A program made the translations under genes and the position numbers. From the NCBI RefSeq assembly GCF_002214525.1, contig NZ_CP015104.1, positions 372,001-436,000 on the forward strand: 64,000 bases of DNA, given 5' to 3'. Each line of letters begins with the position of its first letter. Position 1 is the stretch's first letter. The stretch comes from Thermococcus sp. P6. Lineage in GTDB: Archaea; Methanobacteriota_B; Thermococci; Thermococcales; Thermococcaceae. Shown here piece after piece: positions 36,869 through 46,193 of this stretch. The notes beneath the pieces are model-generated. The model saw only the letters and a list, made by a program, of their open reading frames with translations. It made no database searches and was not told where the DNA came from.

Positions 36869-37549
36869 TCAGGGTTTTCTGACGACGAAGAGCGCGTGGT
36901 CCTTCTCGTAGGGCTCAAGGGATATACGCTCCACTATCTCAAAGTACTCTGCCAGCTCCTTCTCCACCTCGTTGAAGACCTGCTCCGGTGACTTCGTGAC
37001 GTCGATGCTCCTGCTCTTGACGGATATCATACCGTATCCGCCCCTCTTCAGGTAGGCCTTTGCGTTGTCCACGAGTATCTTCGCCTGCGACGGCTGGGCC
37101 ACGTCCTCGAATATGACGTCAACCTTCGGGACGAGGGCACGGTAACCTTCGGGCTTTGTTGCATCGCCGAGTATCGGGACCAGGTTCCTTCTCTCGTCAA
37201 CCAGAGGGACGAGCTCCCTCAGAACCCTCGGCGAGAACTCGACTCCAAAAACCATTCCCTCAGGACCCACGATGTCGCTGACGTGCGAAGCCGTTGTTCC
37301 GCTCGCGACCCCGAGGTAGAGGACCCTTGAACCGGGTTTTATCGGAAAGTTCCTGAGCCCGTTGAGCAGGGCCGCAGCCAGCTTTGAGCGTCTCGGGTTC
37401 CAGATACGGTACTCCTCCCTGTTCCAGTTTACTACCCTCTCCCCGTAAACCCTCTGGCCGGGAACGAGGTTCTTCGTCGCTATCTTCTCGCTACCGTCCT
37501 CATCAACGAAGACGTAAACTCCGGGAAATTCATGCTCCCTGATCTTCAT
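36869..37549 (-). CDS. flpA: Fibrillarin-like rRNA/tRNA 2'-O-methyltransferase
   Basis: Catalytic subunit of C/D sRNPs, 226 residues. The SAM site [17 protein letters not shown] (76-92), [11 protein letters not shown] and the [13 protein letters not shown] region are intact. Downstream partner gene nop5 starts the operon 5 bases before, as in other archaea. A candidate guide RNA for this machinery lies at 19926-19985. Confidence 0.97.
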   Translation of the reverse strand: MKIREHEFPGVYVFVDEDGSEKIATKNLVPGQRVYGERVVNWNREEYRIWNPRRSKLAAALLNGLRNFPIKPGSRVLYLGVASGTTASHVSDIVGPEGMVFGVEFSPRVLRELVPLVDERRNLVPILGDATKPEGYRALVPKVDVIFEDVAQPSQAKILVDNAKAYLKRGGYGMISVKSRSIDVTKSPEQVFNEVEKELAEYFEIVERISLEPYEKDHALFVVRKP

Positions 37550-37554
37550 TCACC

Positions 37555-38802
37555 TCACCTCCTTGACTTTTCCCTTCCACGTTTCTTGCCCTTCTTTTTG
37601 CCGGCGGGCATCTTTCCTTTCTTTTTCCTGGTTTTCCCGGCTTTAGCCTTCTTTCTTTTCTTTCCGGGCTTCTCCTTCCTCTTAGGCGGGTTGGGATACT
37701 TCCGCTTTATCTCCTCTATACGCTGCTCCAGTTCCTGCTTCAGTTCCTCCGCTATGTACTCGCCTGAGAAGTAGTCGACCCTCGCAGCTATGGCCAGTTT
37801 TCCGGCCAGAGCCCTCGCTATCTTTCCGCGCTGCCACCACGGTGAGCGGTTTATGGCCGGGTACTGGAAGATCACGCCGTGCTTGGGCGGTTTTGCCCCG
37901 CTCCTCAGGTGCCTGAAAAGGGCCTTCTCCGCTCCAAGAACCTGTATCGTCGATGCGGGCATCATCGCAAGCTCCCTTAGTCCCCCGGCTAGGCTTATCA
38001 AACGCGCCCCCAGCTTTGCACCAACGAGGGCCTTCAGGTTCGGGGCCACCTCGTCCATGGCCCTCTCGAGGTATTCCTCGGTCTCTTCCCTCAACCTGTA
38101 GAGGTCCGCTATCTCACCGGCGAGCTTCGTTATTATATCCGCATCGAACTTCCCAAGCGGAGCCCCCATAGAGCTCTCAGCGGCCTTTAGGATCTTCCGG
38201 GCCTTCTCCTCGGGGAATCCAAGGGCTTTGAGCTTCTCCTCGCTAACGTTCTCCCGTGGGCCGATCTCTCTGACGAAGGTTACGTACTGCCCGTGCTTTG
38301 GGAGGAGTTCGTCCAGTTCCGGAAAGTGCAGGCCGTACCACTCCCTGAGACGGGAAACGAGCAGGTTCGTAACCTTGTCAATATCGTCCAGAGCCTCGAT
38401 GGCCTGTATAATCATCTTGTCCCTTGCACCGCTCTGCTCCTGTATGCGGAGTCTCGTGAGTGCAACGCCGACGGAGTAATAGCGTTCGAACCATCCCTCC
38501 CCAAGGAACTCCTCCGGATTAGAGCGGAGTCTCTTCCCGGCAGGGCTCGGGAACTCCGCGGTGGCGGAGTATCCGAGTTCCCTCAGGTTTCTGGCGAGTT
38601 CCGTGTCCTCGACGACGAATTCGTCGTAACCCTTCTCCTTAAGCGCGTCGAGGAACTTCAGGAGTTCTTCGTCCGGTTCTCCCTTCAGAAGCCTGTCGAG
38701 GACCTCCTCGGGTCTTCCGGAGAAGGTCCTCCGATCAATAAGATTACCGCTTTCGTCAAAGGCGTAAACGCCCCCGACGTTTTCAGATACGTAAGCTTTC
38801 AT
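37555..38802 (-). CDS. C/D sRNP scaffold Nop5 (Nop56/58 homologue)
   Basis: Scaffold of 415 residues: N-terminal fibrillarin-binding domain, a coiled-coil dimerisation segment (about 115-270), the Nop RNA-binding domain with GARLISLAGGLRELAMMPASTIQVLGAEKALFRHL in the usual place, and a Lys/Arg-rich tail from about residue 370 (KRKEKPGKKRKKAKAGK). It binds box C/D RNA with L7Ae. Upstream in the operon with flpA. Confidence 0.96.
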   Translation of the reverse strand: MKAYVSENVGGVYAFDESGNLIDRRTFSGRPEEVLDRLLKGEPDEELLKFLDALKEKGYDEFVVEDTELARNLRELGYSATAEFPSPAGKRLRSNPEEFLGEGWFERYYSVGVALTRLRIQEQSGARDKMIIQAIEALDDIDKVTNLLVSRLREWYGLHFPELDELLPKHGQYVTFVREIGPRENVSEEKLKALGFPEEKARKILKAAESSMGAPLGKFDADIITKLAGEIADLYRLREETEEYLERAMDEVAPNLKALVGAKLGARLISLAGGLRELAMMPASTIQVLGAEKALFRHLRSGAKPPKHGVIFQYPAINRSPWWQRGKIARALAGKLAIAARVDYFSGEYIAEELKQELEQRIEEIKRKYPNPPKRKEKPGKKRKKAKAGKTRKKKGKMPAGKKKGKKRGREKSRR

Positions 38803-38924
38803 ACAATCACCCTCCCACTTTCGTCTCTTAAGTATAAAAGGGTTAGGCGTTTTAAACCCTTGCCACCGTTCCGGAGTCGCATCCCACTACGGAGTAACAG
38901 CGGGGACACAAAAAGGTGGGTGAA

Positions 38925-39632
38925 TCAGTCCAGGTGAAGATCATCGTCGAACCCTTCTTCCCTCAGGTAACCCATTCTCCTGAGGTTACCGGAGTACTCG
39001 TAGACCAGCGGAACCCCAGTTGGTATGTTGAGCCTCAGAACCTGCTCCCTGGTAAGTCCCTCGATGTGCATAACTATGGAGCGCAGGCTGTTCCCGTGGG
39101 CGCTCACGAGGACGTTCCTGCCCCTTTCCAGCTCTGGGATGATTCGTTCCTCGAAGTACGGGACGGTCCTCTCCGCGGTGTCCTTCAGGCTCTCCCCGCC
39201 GGGTGGCGCTATGTCGTAGCTCCTCCTCCACAGGTGGACCTGCTCCTTTCCGTAAACCCGCCGGGCGTGGTCCTTGTTCCACCCCTGAAGCTTTCCGTAG
39301 TAGCGCTCGTTCAGGTGCCAGCTCTTATACACGGGAACGTAGTTCTTCCCGTGCTCCCCGTAGACCCTGCCCCACTCCTTCATTCTCCCGCCCTCGTGGA
39401 TTATTTTGGGAACCCCGGAGTTGTTCCGGCTCATGATGAGCATCGCCGTCTGGATCGCCCTGATCAGTTCCGACGTGAACACGACGTCGAACCTGTAGTC
39501 CTTCAGCAGCTCTCCCGCCCTCAGCGCCTCCTCTATTCCGCGGTCGCTCAGGGGCACATCGACCCATCCCGTGAACAGGTTCAGCCTGTTCCAGAGACTT
39601 TCACCGTGCCTGACGAGAACCAGCTTACTCAT
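38925..39632 (-). CDS. Histidine phosphatase family protein, dPGM-like
   Basis: Phosphoglycerate-mutase-superfamily protein of 235 residues. LVRHGESLWNRLNLFTGWVDVPLSDRG gives the phospho-acceptor His8 and the GpmA-like substrate loop; ERYYGKLQGWNK and APPGGESLKDT are diagnostic of 2,3-bisphosphoglycerate-dependent mutases, with the second His in VSAHGNSLRS. Thermococcales usually use the unrelated iPGM, so this may be an extra enzyme or a different phosphatase. ATG 39632; the frame extends to 39641. Confidence 0.85.
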   Translation of the reverse strand: MSKLVLVRHGESLWNRLNLFTGWVDVPLSDRGIEEALRAGELLKDYRFDVVFTSELIRAIQTAMLIMSRNNSGVPKIIHEGGRMKEWGRVYGEHGKNYVPVYKSWHLNERYYGKLQGWNKDHARRVYGKEQVHLWRRSYDIAPPGGESLKDTAERTVPYFEERIIPELERGRNVLVSAHGNSLRSIVMHIEGLTREQVLRLNIPTGVPLVYEYSGNLRRMGYLREEGFDDDLHLD

Positions 39633-39707
39633 TAGGTTCACCTAACAGCCCTCCGGAGAGGAGCTTAAAAGGTTACCCCACCGGAAGCGGTTAAAAGAAA
39701 AACCTTC

Positions 39708-40730
<1,023 letters not shown>

Positions 40731-40901
40731 TCATTACTGTCCCGCTGGCTTCGTTGATGTTTCTAAAAATACACACCAATCCACCTTTACAAATGGAAAC
40801 CCTGCTAACGGCCATTGTGGAAAGATTTATAAGCAATCGCCGCTACTCCAACATGTATAGATGCGGTGACGTGTTCGAACATGTCCATCGGAGGGAAGGA
40901 A

Positions 40902-42158
40902 ATGGAAGAGAAGCTCATGCGTAAACTGGGTTCGGGTTCACTGGATTTTGATGCCTACTTTTCGGAGAAGGCCAAGGCCATGAAAGCCTCGGAGATAAGG
41001 GAACTTCTCAAGCTTGTTGAGAGTGGAGACGTCATATCCCTCGCCGGAGGCCTTCCAGCTCCCGAAACCTTTCCCGTTGAGACCATCAGGAAGATAACCG
41101 CCGAGGTTTTGACCAGCCACGCGGATAAGGCACTCCAGTACGGAACCACCAAAGGCTTTACACCGCTCCGCCTTGCCCTTGCCGAGTGGATGAAGAACCG
41201 CTACGCCATTCCAACCAGTAAAGTCGACATAATGATCGTCGCAGGTTCCCAGCAGGCCCTCGATCTCATAGGCAGGGTCTTCATAAACCCGGGGGATGTG
41301 GTTGTGGTCGAAGGCCCAACGTACCTCGCGGCCCTAAACGCGTTCAAGTACTACGATCCCCGGTTCATAAGCATACCGATGGACGATGAGGGAATGAAGG
41401 TTGAACTGCTCGAGGAGAAGCTGGAGCAACTCCGCAGGGAGGGGAAGAAGGTCAAGTTCGTCTACACCGTCTCCACCTTCCAGAACCCTGCAGGAGTGAC
41501 TATGAGCCTTGAGAGGAGGAAAAGGCTCGTTGAGCTGGCGGACGAGTACGATTTCCTCATAGTTGAGGACAACCCCTACAGCGAGCTCCGTTACTCCGGG
41601 GAGCCGATACCTCCCATAAAGCACTTCGACGATCAGGGGAGGGTTCTTTACCTTGGGACCTTCTCGAAGATACTGGCCCCCGGGTTCAGGCTGGGCTGGA
41701 TCACGGGAAGCCCCCACTTCATAAGGAAGATAGAGATAGCCAAGCAGGCCGTTGACCTCTGCGCCAACACCTTCGGGCAGGTCATCGCGTGGAAGTACGT
41801 GGAGGAGGGTTATCTGGACGAGCACATTGAGGAGATCGTAGAGTTCTACAGGCCGAGGAGGGATGCGATGCTGGAGGCTCTGGAGGAGTACATGCCCGAG
41901 GGGGTCAGGTGGACGAGGCCCGATGGGGGGATGTTCATCTGGGTCACCCTGCCCGAGGGCATAGACACCAAGCTCATGGCCGAGAAGGCAATAAGAAAGG
42001 GCGTCGCCTACGTTCCGGGGGAGGCCTTCTTCGCCCACCGCGAGGTGAAGAACACGATGCGTCTCAACTTCACCTACGTGCCAGAGGAGACGATACGCGA
42101 GGGCGTAAAAAGGCTCGCTCAGGTCATAGAAGATGAGATGAAGGCCCTCAGGGGGTAG
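40902..42158 (+). CDS. PLP aminotransferase (aromatic/2-aminoadipate type)
   Basis: Class I/II aminotransferase of 418 residues. ISLAGGLPAPETFP near the start, QNPAGVTMS, the Asp in VEDNPYSELR and the Schiff-base Lys256 in LGTFSKILAPGFRLGW are intact; this is the LysN/PH0207 subgroup. Likely substrates are aromatic amino acids, glutamate and 2-aminoadipate. TATA GATTTATAAG (40825-40834) is strong. GGAGGGAAGGA favours ATG 40902; ATGs at 40866 and 40881 are in frame. Confidence 0.92.
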   Translation: MEEKLMRKLGSGSLDFDAYFSEKAKAMKASEIRELLKLVESGDVISLAGGLPAPETFPVETIRKITAEVLTSHADKALQYGTTKGFTPLRLALAEWMKNRYAIPTSKVDIMIVAGSQQALDLIGRVFINPGDVVVVEGPTYLAALNAFKYYDPRFISIPMDDEGMKVELLEEKLEQLRREGKKVKFVYTVSTFQNPAGVTMSLERRKRLVELADEYDFLIVEDNPYSELRYSGEPIPPIKHFDDQGRVLYLGTFSKILAPGFRLGWITGSPHFIRKIEIAKQAVDLCANTFGQVIAWKYVEEGYLDEHIEEIVEFYRPRRDAMLEALEEYMPEGVRWTRPDGGMFIWVTLPEGIDTKLMAEKAIRKGVAYVPGEAFFAHREVKNTMRLNFTYVPEETIREGVKRLAQVIEDEMKALRG

Positions 42159-42211
42159 TCTTTTTTCCATAAACTTTTTACCCGCCGGTGCGAACCACAA
42201 CCGGTGGTTCT

Positions 42212-43057
42212 ATGAAGCCTTTGATAGGCATGGTCGGGCAAAGGGATCCATCGGGTAGGGGGTTCTCCATCGGCCAAAGGCATCTCGATATCATCGCCGC
42301 TGCCGGGGGCGTTCCGGCGGTTTTCGGGGTTAACGTATCCCCTGAGGAGGTAATCGAGCACGTGGACGGCTTACTCCTCGTTGAGGGGCCCGACGTCCAC
42401 CCCCACTTCTACGGGGAGGATCCTTCGGATGCCATAAGGAGCGTTGACGTGGAGAGGGACGAGTTCGAGATAAGGCTCGTGAAGATGGCCGTTGACAGAG
42501 GACTCCCGGTACTCGGCATTTCCCGGGGAATGCACGTAATAAACACGGCCCTGGGTGGGACGCTTTATCAGGACCTGAAGGATATTCCAAAGACCATAAA
42601 GCACGACTGGAGTACCAACCTGACGGACCCCGGCCAGAGGGTCCACGGGCTCAGGATAAAATCAAACTCGAGACTCTACCGGATACTCAGGGAGGCATTG
42701 AACATCGAGGGAACCAGCGAGGTTTACCTGAGGGTCAACAGCTTTCACCATCAGGCCGTGAAGAAGGTCGGTGATGGGATAAAACCCGTTGCCTACGCCG
42801 TTGATGGACTGGTGGAGGCCATAGAGGGCGATGAAGGGTTCCTAATAGGCGTCCAGTGGCAACCGGAGTACCTTCCGGAGATGATGAATCTCTTCGAGGC
42901 CTTCGTGGAGGCCGCCCTCGAGTACCGCACGAAAAAGCTCGAGCTGGAGAGGGTTGAGATAGAGGCGGAGGTAAGGGAGGCCCTCAAAGGGGAACGAGAT
43001 GGGAACCATCACAGCTCGGAAACGACCGATAACCCTCCCGGCACGAGCCAAACGTGA
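42212..43057 (+). CDS. Class I glutamine amidotransferase-like protein (PuuD/C26), probably catalytically dead
   Basis: Protein of 281 residues with the whole gamma-glutamyl hydrolase/PuuD fold: GLLLVEGPDVHP, GTLYQDL, VNSFHHQAV and a GVQWxPE end motif. The nucleophile elbow normally reads GICRGMQ, but here it is GISRGMH (Ser104), and the catalytic His of WHPE is Gln217 (QWQPE); Glu219 remains. Such a protein cannot form the usual thioester. The start at 42212 follows GGTGGTTCT. Its last 74 bases overlap the end of the convergent radical SAM gene. Confidence 0.85.
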   Translation: MKPLIGMVGQRDPSGRGFSIGQRHLDIIAAAGGVPAVFGVNVSPEEVIEHVDGLLLVEGPDVHPHFYGEDPSDAIRSVDVERDEFEIRLVKMAVDRGLPVLGISRGMHVINTALGGTLYQDLKDIPKTIKHDWSTNLTDPGQRVHGLRIKSNSRLYRILREALNIEGTSEVYLRVNSFHHQAVKKVGDGIKPVAYAVDGLVEAIEGDEGFLIGVQWQPEYLPEMMNLFEAFVEAALEYRTKKLELERVEIEAEVREALKGERDGNHHSSETTDNPPGTSQT

Positions 43058-43826
43058 TGCCCCGTTCCAGAATCTTTTTCTCAGCCAGCCGGAGTATCTC
43101 GAACCTCAGTTCCCGTGGCAGGTAGCGGTAACCTCCTATCCTCTCACCCCTCTCGTACAGCGGCCAGAGCCTCTCCATCAGTTCAGGAAGCCGGGCGAAG
43201 AGGCGCTTTTTTGAGTCGGGCCTGAGCTTGAGCGTTGAAACGGTCACGTGCTCAACGAAGTCGAGCGCATCGAGGGTTTCCTCGAAGTCCTCCCACGTGT
43301 AGAAAGGGATTATCGGGTCGATCCGGGCGTAAACGGGTATGCCCATCTCCCGGGCCTTCCGGAGGGCCCTTATTCTTTTCTCCGGAGCCGGAGCATTGGG
43401 TTCCAGTATCTTTGCCTTCCTCCCGTCCACGGTGGTGACGGTTATCCCGACGGCGCACCTGAGCTCGCTAAGCACATCCAGATCCCGCTCGAAGATGTCC
43501 GACTTGGTGAGTATCATGCACCTCACGTCGTACCTCCTGAAGAGTTCCAGAACCCTGCGGGTTATCCCCAGCTCCCTCTCCACGGTCGGATAGGGGTCGG
43601 AGGAGTAGGAGAGGGCCACCACGTACCTCCTGTCCAACCGCCGCAGTTCCCTCTCCAGCCCCGGCAGGAGGCCTTCCTTGGTCCTGACCCTGAAAGCCCG
43701 GGGAATGTAGGAGGTTATGTAACAGTAGAGGCAGGCGTGGTCGCAACCCGTGTAAACGTTCAGCGTGTATTTAAAGGGACAGGTGCAGAGTTTTGACCTC
43801 CACGGATCGAAGGGTCGTATGTACAT
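42984..43826 (-). CDS. Radical SAM protein (SPL/COG1533 type)
   Basis: 4Fe-4S SAM enzyme of 280 residues with the cluster motif CDHACLYC (Cys28, Cys32, Cys35) after VYTGC, and the family's C-terminal FGSCREGYRSFPSCDGS. Relatives include spore photoproduct lyase-like proteins; the substrate is unknown. A TATA on the minus strand (centred at 43852) is 26 bases from ATG 43826, so the mRNA is probably leaderless. Confidence 0.85.
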   Translation of the reverse strand: MYIRPFDPWRSKLCTCPFKYTLNVYTGCDHACLYCYITSYIPRAFRVRTKEGLLPGLERELRRLDRRYVVALSYSSDPYPTVERELGITRRVLELFRRYDVRCMILTKSDIFERDLDVLSELRCAVGITVTTVDGRKAKILEPNAPAPEKRIRALRKAREMGIPVYARIDPIIPFYTWEDFEETLDALDFVEHVTVSTLKLRPDSKKRLFARLPELMERLWPLYERGERIGGYRYLPRELRFEILRLAEKKILERGITFGSCREGYRSFPSCDGSHLVPL

Positions 43827-43845
43827 GACTAAAGTTCCCAAAAGG

Positions 43846-43857
43846 CATTTAAAAAAG
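43846..43857. promoter_or_regulatory. Shared bidirectional TATA element
   Basis: CATTTAAAAAAG reads as a TATA box on both strands. It is about 25 bases from the radical SAM start (minus) and from the leader of the OsmC gene (plus). One TBP site may serve both, or two start complexes compete. Confidence 0.5.
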
Positions 43858-43884
43858 ATAATGCAAGTTCATGTGGGTGGTAGA

Positions 43885-44295
43885 ATGAGCGATGAGGTAA
43901 GGGGAACGGTTGAGTGGTTCAAAGACATGCAGTTTATAGGGAGGATCGAAGGCGATAAGTGCTCCGTAATTCTGGGTGAGGGTGGAATAAGTCCCATGAA
44001 GCTCCTGCTTCTAAGCGTGGCCGGATGCACGGCTTACGACGTTGTTATGATACTCCAGAAGATGCGCGAGCCCATAAAAGGGCTTGAAGTTGAAATAAGC
44101 GGGGAGCGCCGTGATGAGCATCCCAGAATTTACAAGAGGGTTAATCTGCACTACAGGATTTACGGGGATGTGGATGAGGAGAAGGCGGAGCGTGCCATAA
44201 AACTGAGCCAGGATAAATACTGCTCGGCCTCCGCCCATGTAAAGCTCAGCGGTGCCGAGGTTACCTACTCCTTTGAAATAACCGGTGATTCGTAA
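43885..44295 (+). CDS. OsmC family protein
   Basis: Thiol peroxidase-fold protein of 136 residues. The peroxidatic Cys48 in LLSVAGCTAYDV and Cys113 in DKYCSASAHV are in place; GGEGGISPMKLLLLS is the conserved segment. It may reduce organic peroxides. GGGTGGTAGA precedes ATG 43885; the frame is open upstream but overlaps the divergent gene. Confidence 0.88.
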   Translation: MSDEVRGTVEWFKDMQFIGRIEGDKCSVILGEGGISPMKLLLLSVAGCTAYDVVMILQKMREPIKGLEVEISGERRDEHPRIYKRVNLHYRIYGDVDEEKAERAIKLSQDKYCSASAHVKLSGAEVTYSFEITGDS

Positions 44296-44315
44296 CCCCG
44301 CCGGGAAGTGATAAC

Positions 44316-44957
44316 TTGATCGAGTACCTGAAGTATTTCATCATGGTGTACGGCGGTCTGTTTGCGATAACCAACCCCGTGGGGGCCGTTCCGGTCTTTC
44401 TCAGCGTTACCCACAACCTGAGCTGGAAGGAGAGGCACGAGATAGCGAGGAAGACCGCTCTGGTTGTGGTGATCACGCTGACCCTCTTCGCACTCCTCGG
44501 GGAGTGGATATTCCGGTTCTTCGGTTCGAGCGTTAACGCCTTCGCAATAGCCGGAGGGATACTGCTCTTCAAGATGGCCATGGAGATGCTCTCGGGGAAG
44601 GTATCCACCGTAAAGATAAGCAGCGAGGAGACCGAGGAGCTTGGAGAGGAGGTCGTTACACTGGAAGAAGTTGCGATAACACCCCTCGCGATACCCCTCA
44701 TCTCCGGTCCGGGCGCTATAACCACCGTAATGCTCTACATGGGGAACAGTCACGGGGTCCCGGAAAAGGCCGTCGTTATGGCGGGCGTTCTCGCGATAGG
44801 CCTTACGGTCTGGCTTGTCCTCTGGTCCTCCAGAGGAATACAGATGAGACTCGGAAGGACAGGCATAAAGGTCCTGACGAGGATGATGGGTCTGATACTC
44901 ACCTCGATGGCCGTCCAGATGGTCATCAACGGGATAAAGGGGGCCTTCGGGCTTTAG
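44316..44957 (+). CDS. snatA: MarC-family transporter, SnatA-like
   Basis: Membrane protein of 213 residues with six helices. The MarC motif GGLFAITNPVGAVPVFLSVT and ITPLAIPLISGPGAITTVM are present. A Thermococcus member of this family transports small neutral amino acids (SnatA), which is the best guess. The start is TTG 44316, after GGGAAGTGATAAC. The encapsulin-like gene follows after 35 bases. Confidence 0.85.
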   Translation: MIEYLKYFIMVYGGLFAITNPVGAVPVFLSVTHNLSWKERHEIARKTALVVVITLTLFALLGEWIFRFFGSSVNAFAIAGGILLFKMAMEMLSGKVSTVKISSEETEELGEEVVTLEEVAITPLAIPLISGPGAITTVMLYMGNSHGVPEKAVVMAGVLAIGLTVWLVLWSSRGIQMRLGRTGIKVLTRMMGLILTSMAVQMVINGIKGAFGL

Positions 44958-44962
44958 GGAAA

Positions 44963-44970
44963 GCTTAATA
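44963..44970 (+). promoter_or_regulatory. TATA box of the encapsulin-like gene
   Basis: GCTTAATA with GGGAAA BRE, centred about 26 bases before GTG 44993. The transcript would be leaderless and independent of snatA. Confidence 0.55.
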
Positions 44971-44992
44971 GCATGGAGGCCAAGGGGTTACG

Positions 44993-45283
44993 GTGGTGGA
45001 AGTGAGGGGTGATCTGATCCGCGTTCTGAGCACGGTGGAGGAGAAGGCCAACGAGCTGAAGCTTGAAGGTTACGAGCCCGATGTTCTTTTAATCGGGAAG
45101 AAGGCCTACGAGTTCGTGAAGGAGCAGCTCAACGAAGAGTTTGGAGAGGGAGACGAGGTTCTCGAGCTGTCCGGGTTCAGGGTGCGCGTGGTTGAAGAAC
45201 TGGAAGGTGACGCTGTTGTAATCGACAGCAGGGTCATCGGCCTCGGGTCGGGTGGGGCGAAGAGGTTCAGGGTGATTCAATAA
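44993..45283 (+). CDS. Single-domain (Family 4, A-domain) encapsulin-like protein
   Basis: Protein of 96 residues. It reads RGDLIRVLSTVEEKANELKLEGYEPD, ending GDAVVIDSRVIGLGSGGAKRFRVIQ. This closely follows, from memory, a P. furiosus structural-genomics protein (2PK8) later classed as a Family 4 encapsulin: only the A-domain of the HK97 capsid fold. Whether it forms a shell or a small ring is unknown. Its start is GTG 44993 or 44996. The 3' end overlaps the convergent CitG-like gene by 17 bases. Confidence 0.78.
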   Translation: MVEVRGDLIRVLSTVEEKANELKLEGYEPDVLLIGKKAYEFVKEQLNEEFGEGDEVLELSGFRVRVVEELEGDAVVIDSRVIGLGSGGAKRFRVIQ

Positions 45284-46193
45284 CTCCCCACGCCCTTCCC
45301 TCCCTCATCTCAATCCTCAGCCCCCTGAGAACGAGAAGGCTAAGCGAGACGGCCATCACGTCCGCAAGACTGCCCGGGTTTCTCAGATCGCCCTTTTCCC
45401 TCATGAACGAATCGAACTCCTCAACGCCCATCTCTCCTTTGAGGACCTTCCGGGCCTTATCCCGAACGAGTTTGGCCTCACCGGGACCGGCCTTCCTGAT
45501 TATCAGGGTGTCGAGGTTCTCGCTCAGAAGCTCGATGAATGCTCTCACAACGGCATCCTCCAGCGGAAGTACCTTTATCAGGCCGTAGAGCCTTTCAAAG
45601 GTGGCGTAGCTCAGGTTGTAGCCGTTGAGCCACTCGCAGAAAATCAGCTCCCTCTCACAGCTTATCTCCGCGAGCCTCGCGAGGTTTATTCCGTCCTGAA
45701 AGAGCTCCCTGAAGGATTCGTCGCTGTAAACGTCGTACCTAACCCCGGCCTGAACGCCCTTCGGGTTTGCAATCCTTATCGCGCGGTAAAGCTCTATCGT
45801 GTCGCGAACCGTCGATTCTTTAATCAGGAGCCCCGCCTTTTCCCGGGCTTCGAGCATGTTCCTTCCGATGGCCATCCCCATGATCAGCGGGATCGAGAGG
45901 GTCACGACACCGAAGTTCGGGTTCGCATCCTGAGCCTCACGTGAGGACTGGACTGCCCTTCGTATGAGCTCCCCCATCCCGGCCTCCCTGAAGGAGAGGA
46001 GTCCCCTCCGTATCAGTTCCGCGGTCTTCACCGCCTCGTAGTAGATGCCCACAACGGCGGTATCCCCGAACAGAAAGTTGTACACGCTCAGGTCGTCGAA
46101 GTCCGCATAGCGGTTCACGTTACCCGGCTTTGGAACGACCACCTCGAGCAGGGGTCCAAGGATGAACGCTCTCACGATCCTCCAGCGGTCCAT
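45267..46193 (-). CDS. CitG/MdcB-like triphosphoribosyl-dephospho-CoA synthase family protein
   Basis: Protein of 308 residues. VVVPKPGNVNRYADFDD, NPNFGVVTLSIPLIMG and the late KGDLRNPGSLADVMAVSLSL are the family motifs. Bacterial members make the citrate-lyase/malonate-decarboxylase prosthetic group precursor; no such acyl carrier is seen here, so the product is open. It is followed upstream by a small membrane gene with no gap. Confidence 0.82.
   Translation of the reverse strand: MDRWRIVRAFILGPLLEVVVPKPGNVNRYADFDDLSVYNFLFGDTAVVGIYYEAVKTAELIRRGLLSFREAGMGELIRRAVQSSREAQDANPNFGVVTLSIPLIMGMAIGRNMLEAREKAGLLIKESTVRDTIELYRAIRIANPKGVQAGVRYDVYSDESFRELFQDGINLARLAEISCERELIFCEWLNGYNLSYATFERLYGLIKVLPLEDAVVRAFIELLSENLDTLIIRKAGPGEAKLVRDKARKVLKGEMGVEEFDSFMREKGDLRNPGSLADVMAVSLSLLVLRGLRIEMREGRAWGVIESP

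Noticed and set aside
41334-42200. Long minus-strand open frame opposite the aminotransferase
   Set aside because: It mirrors a highly conserved gene in another frame, has no recognisable motifs and reflects GC-biased third positions. The same holds for long frames opposite the symporter (50440-51210), the PDH alpha gene (51343-52497) and TFB (3536-4303).
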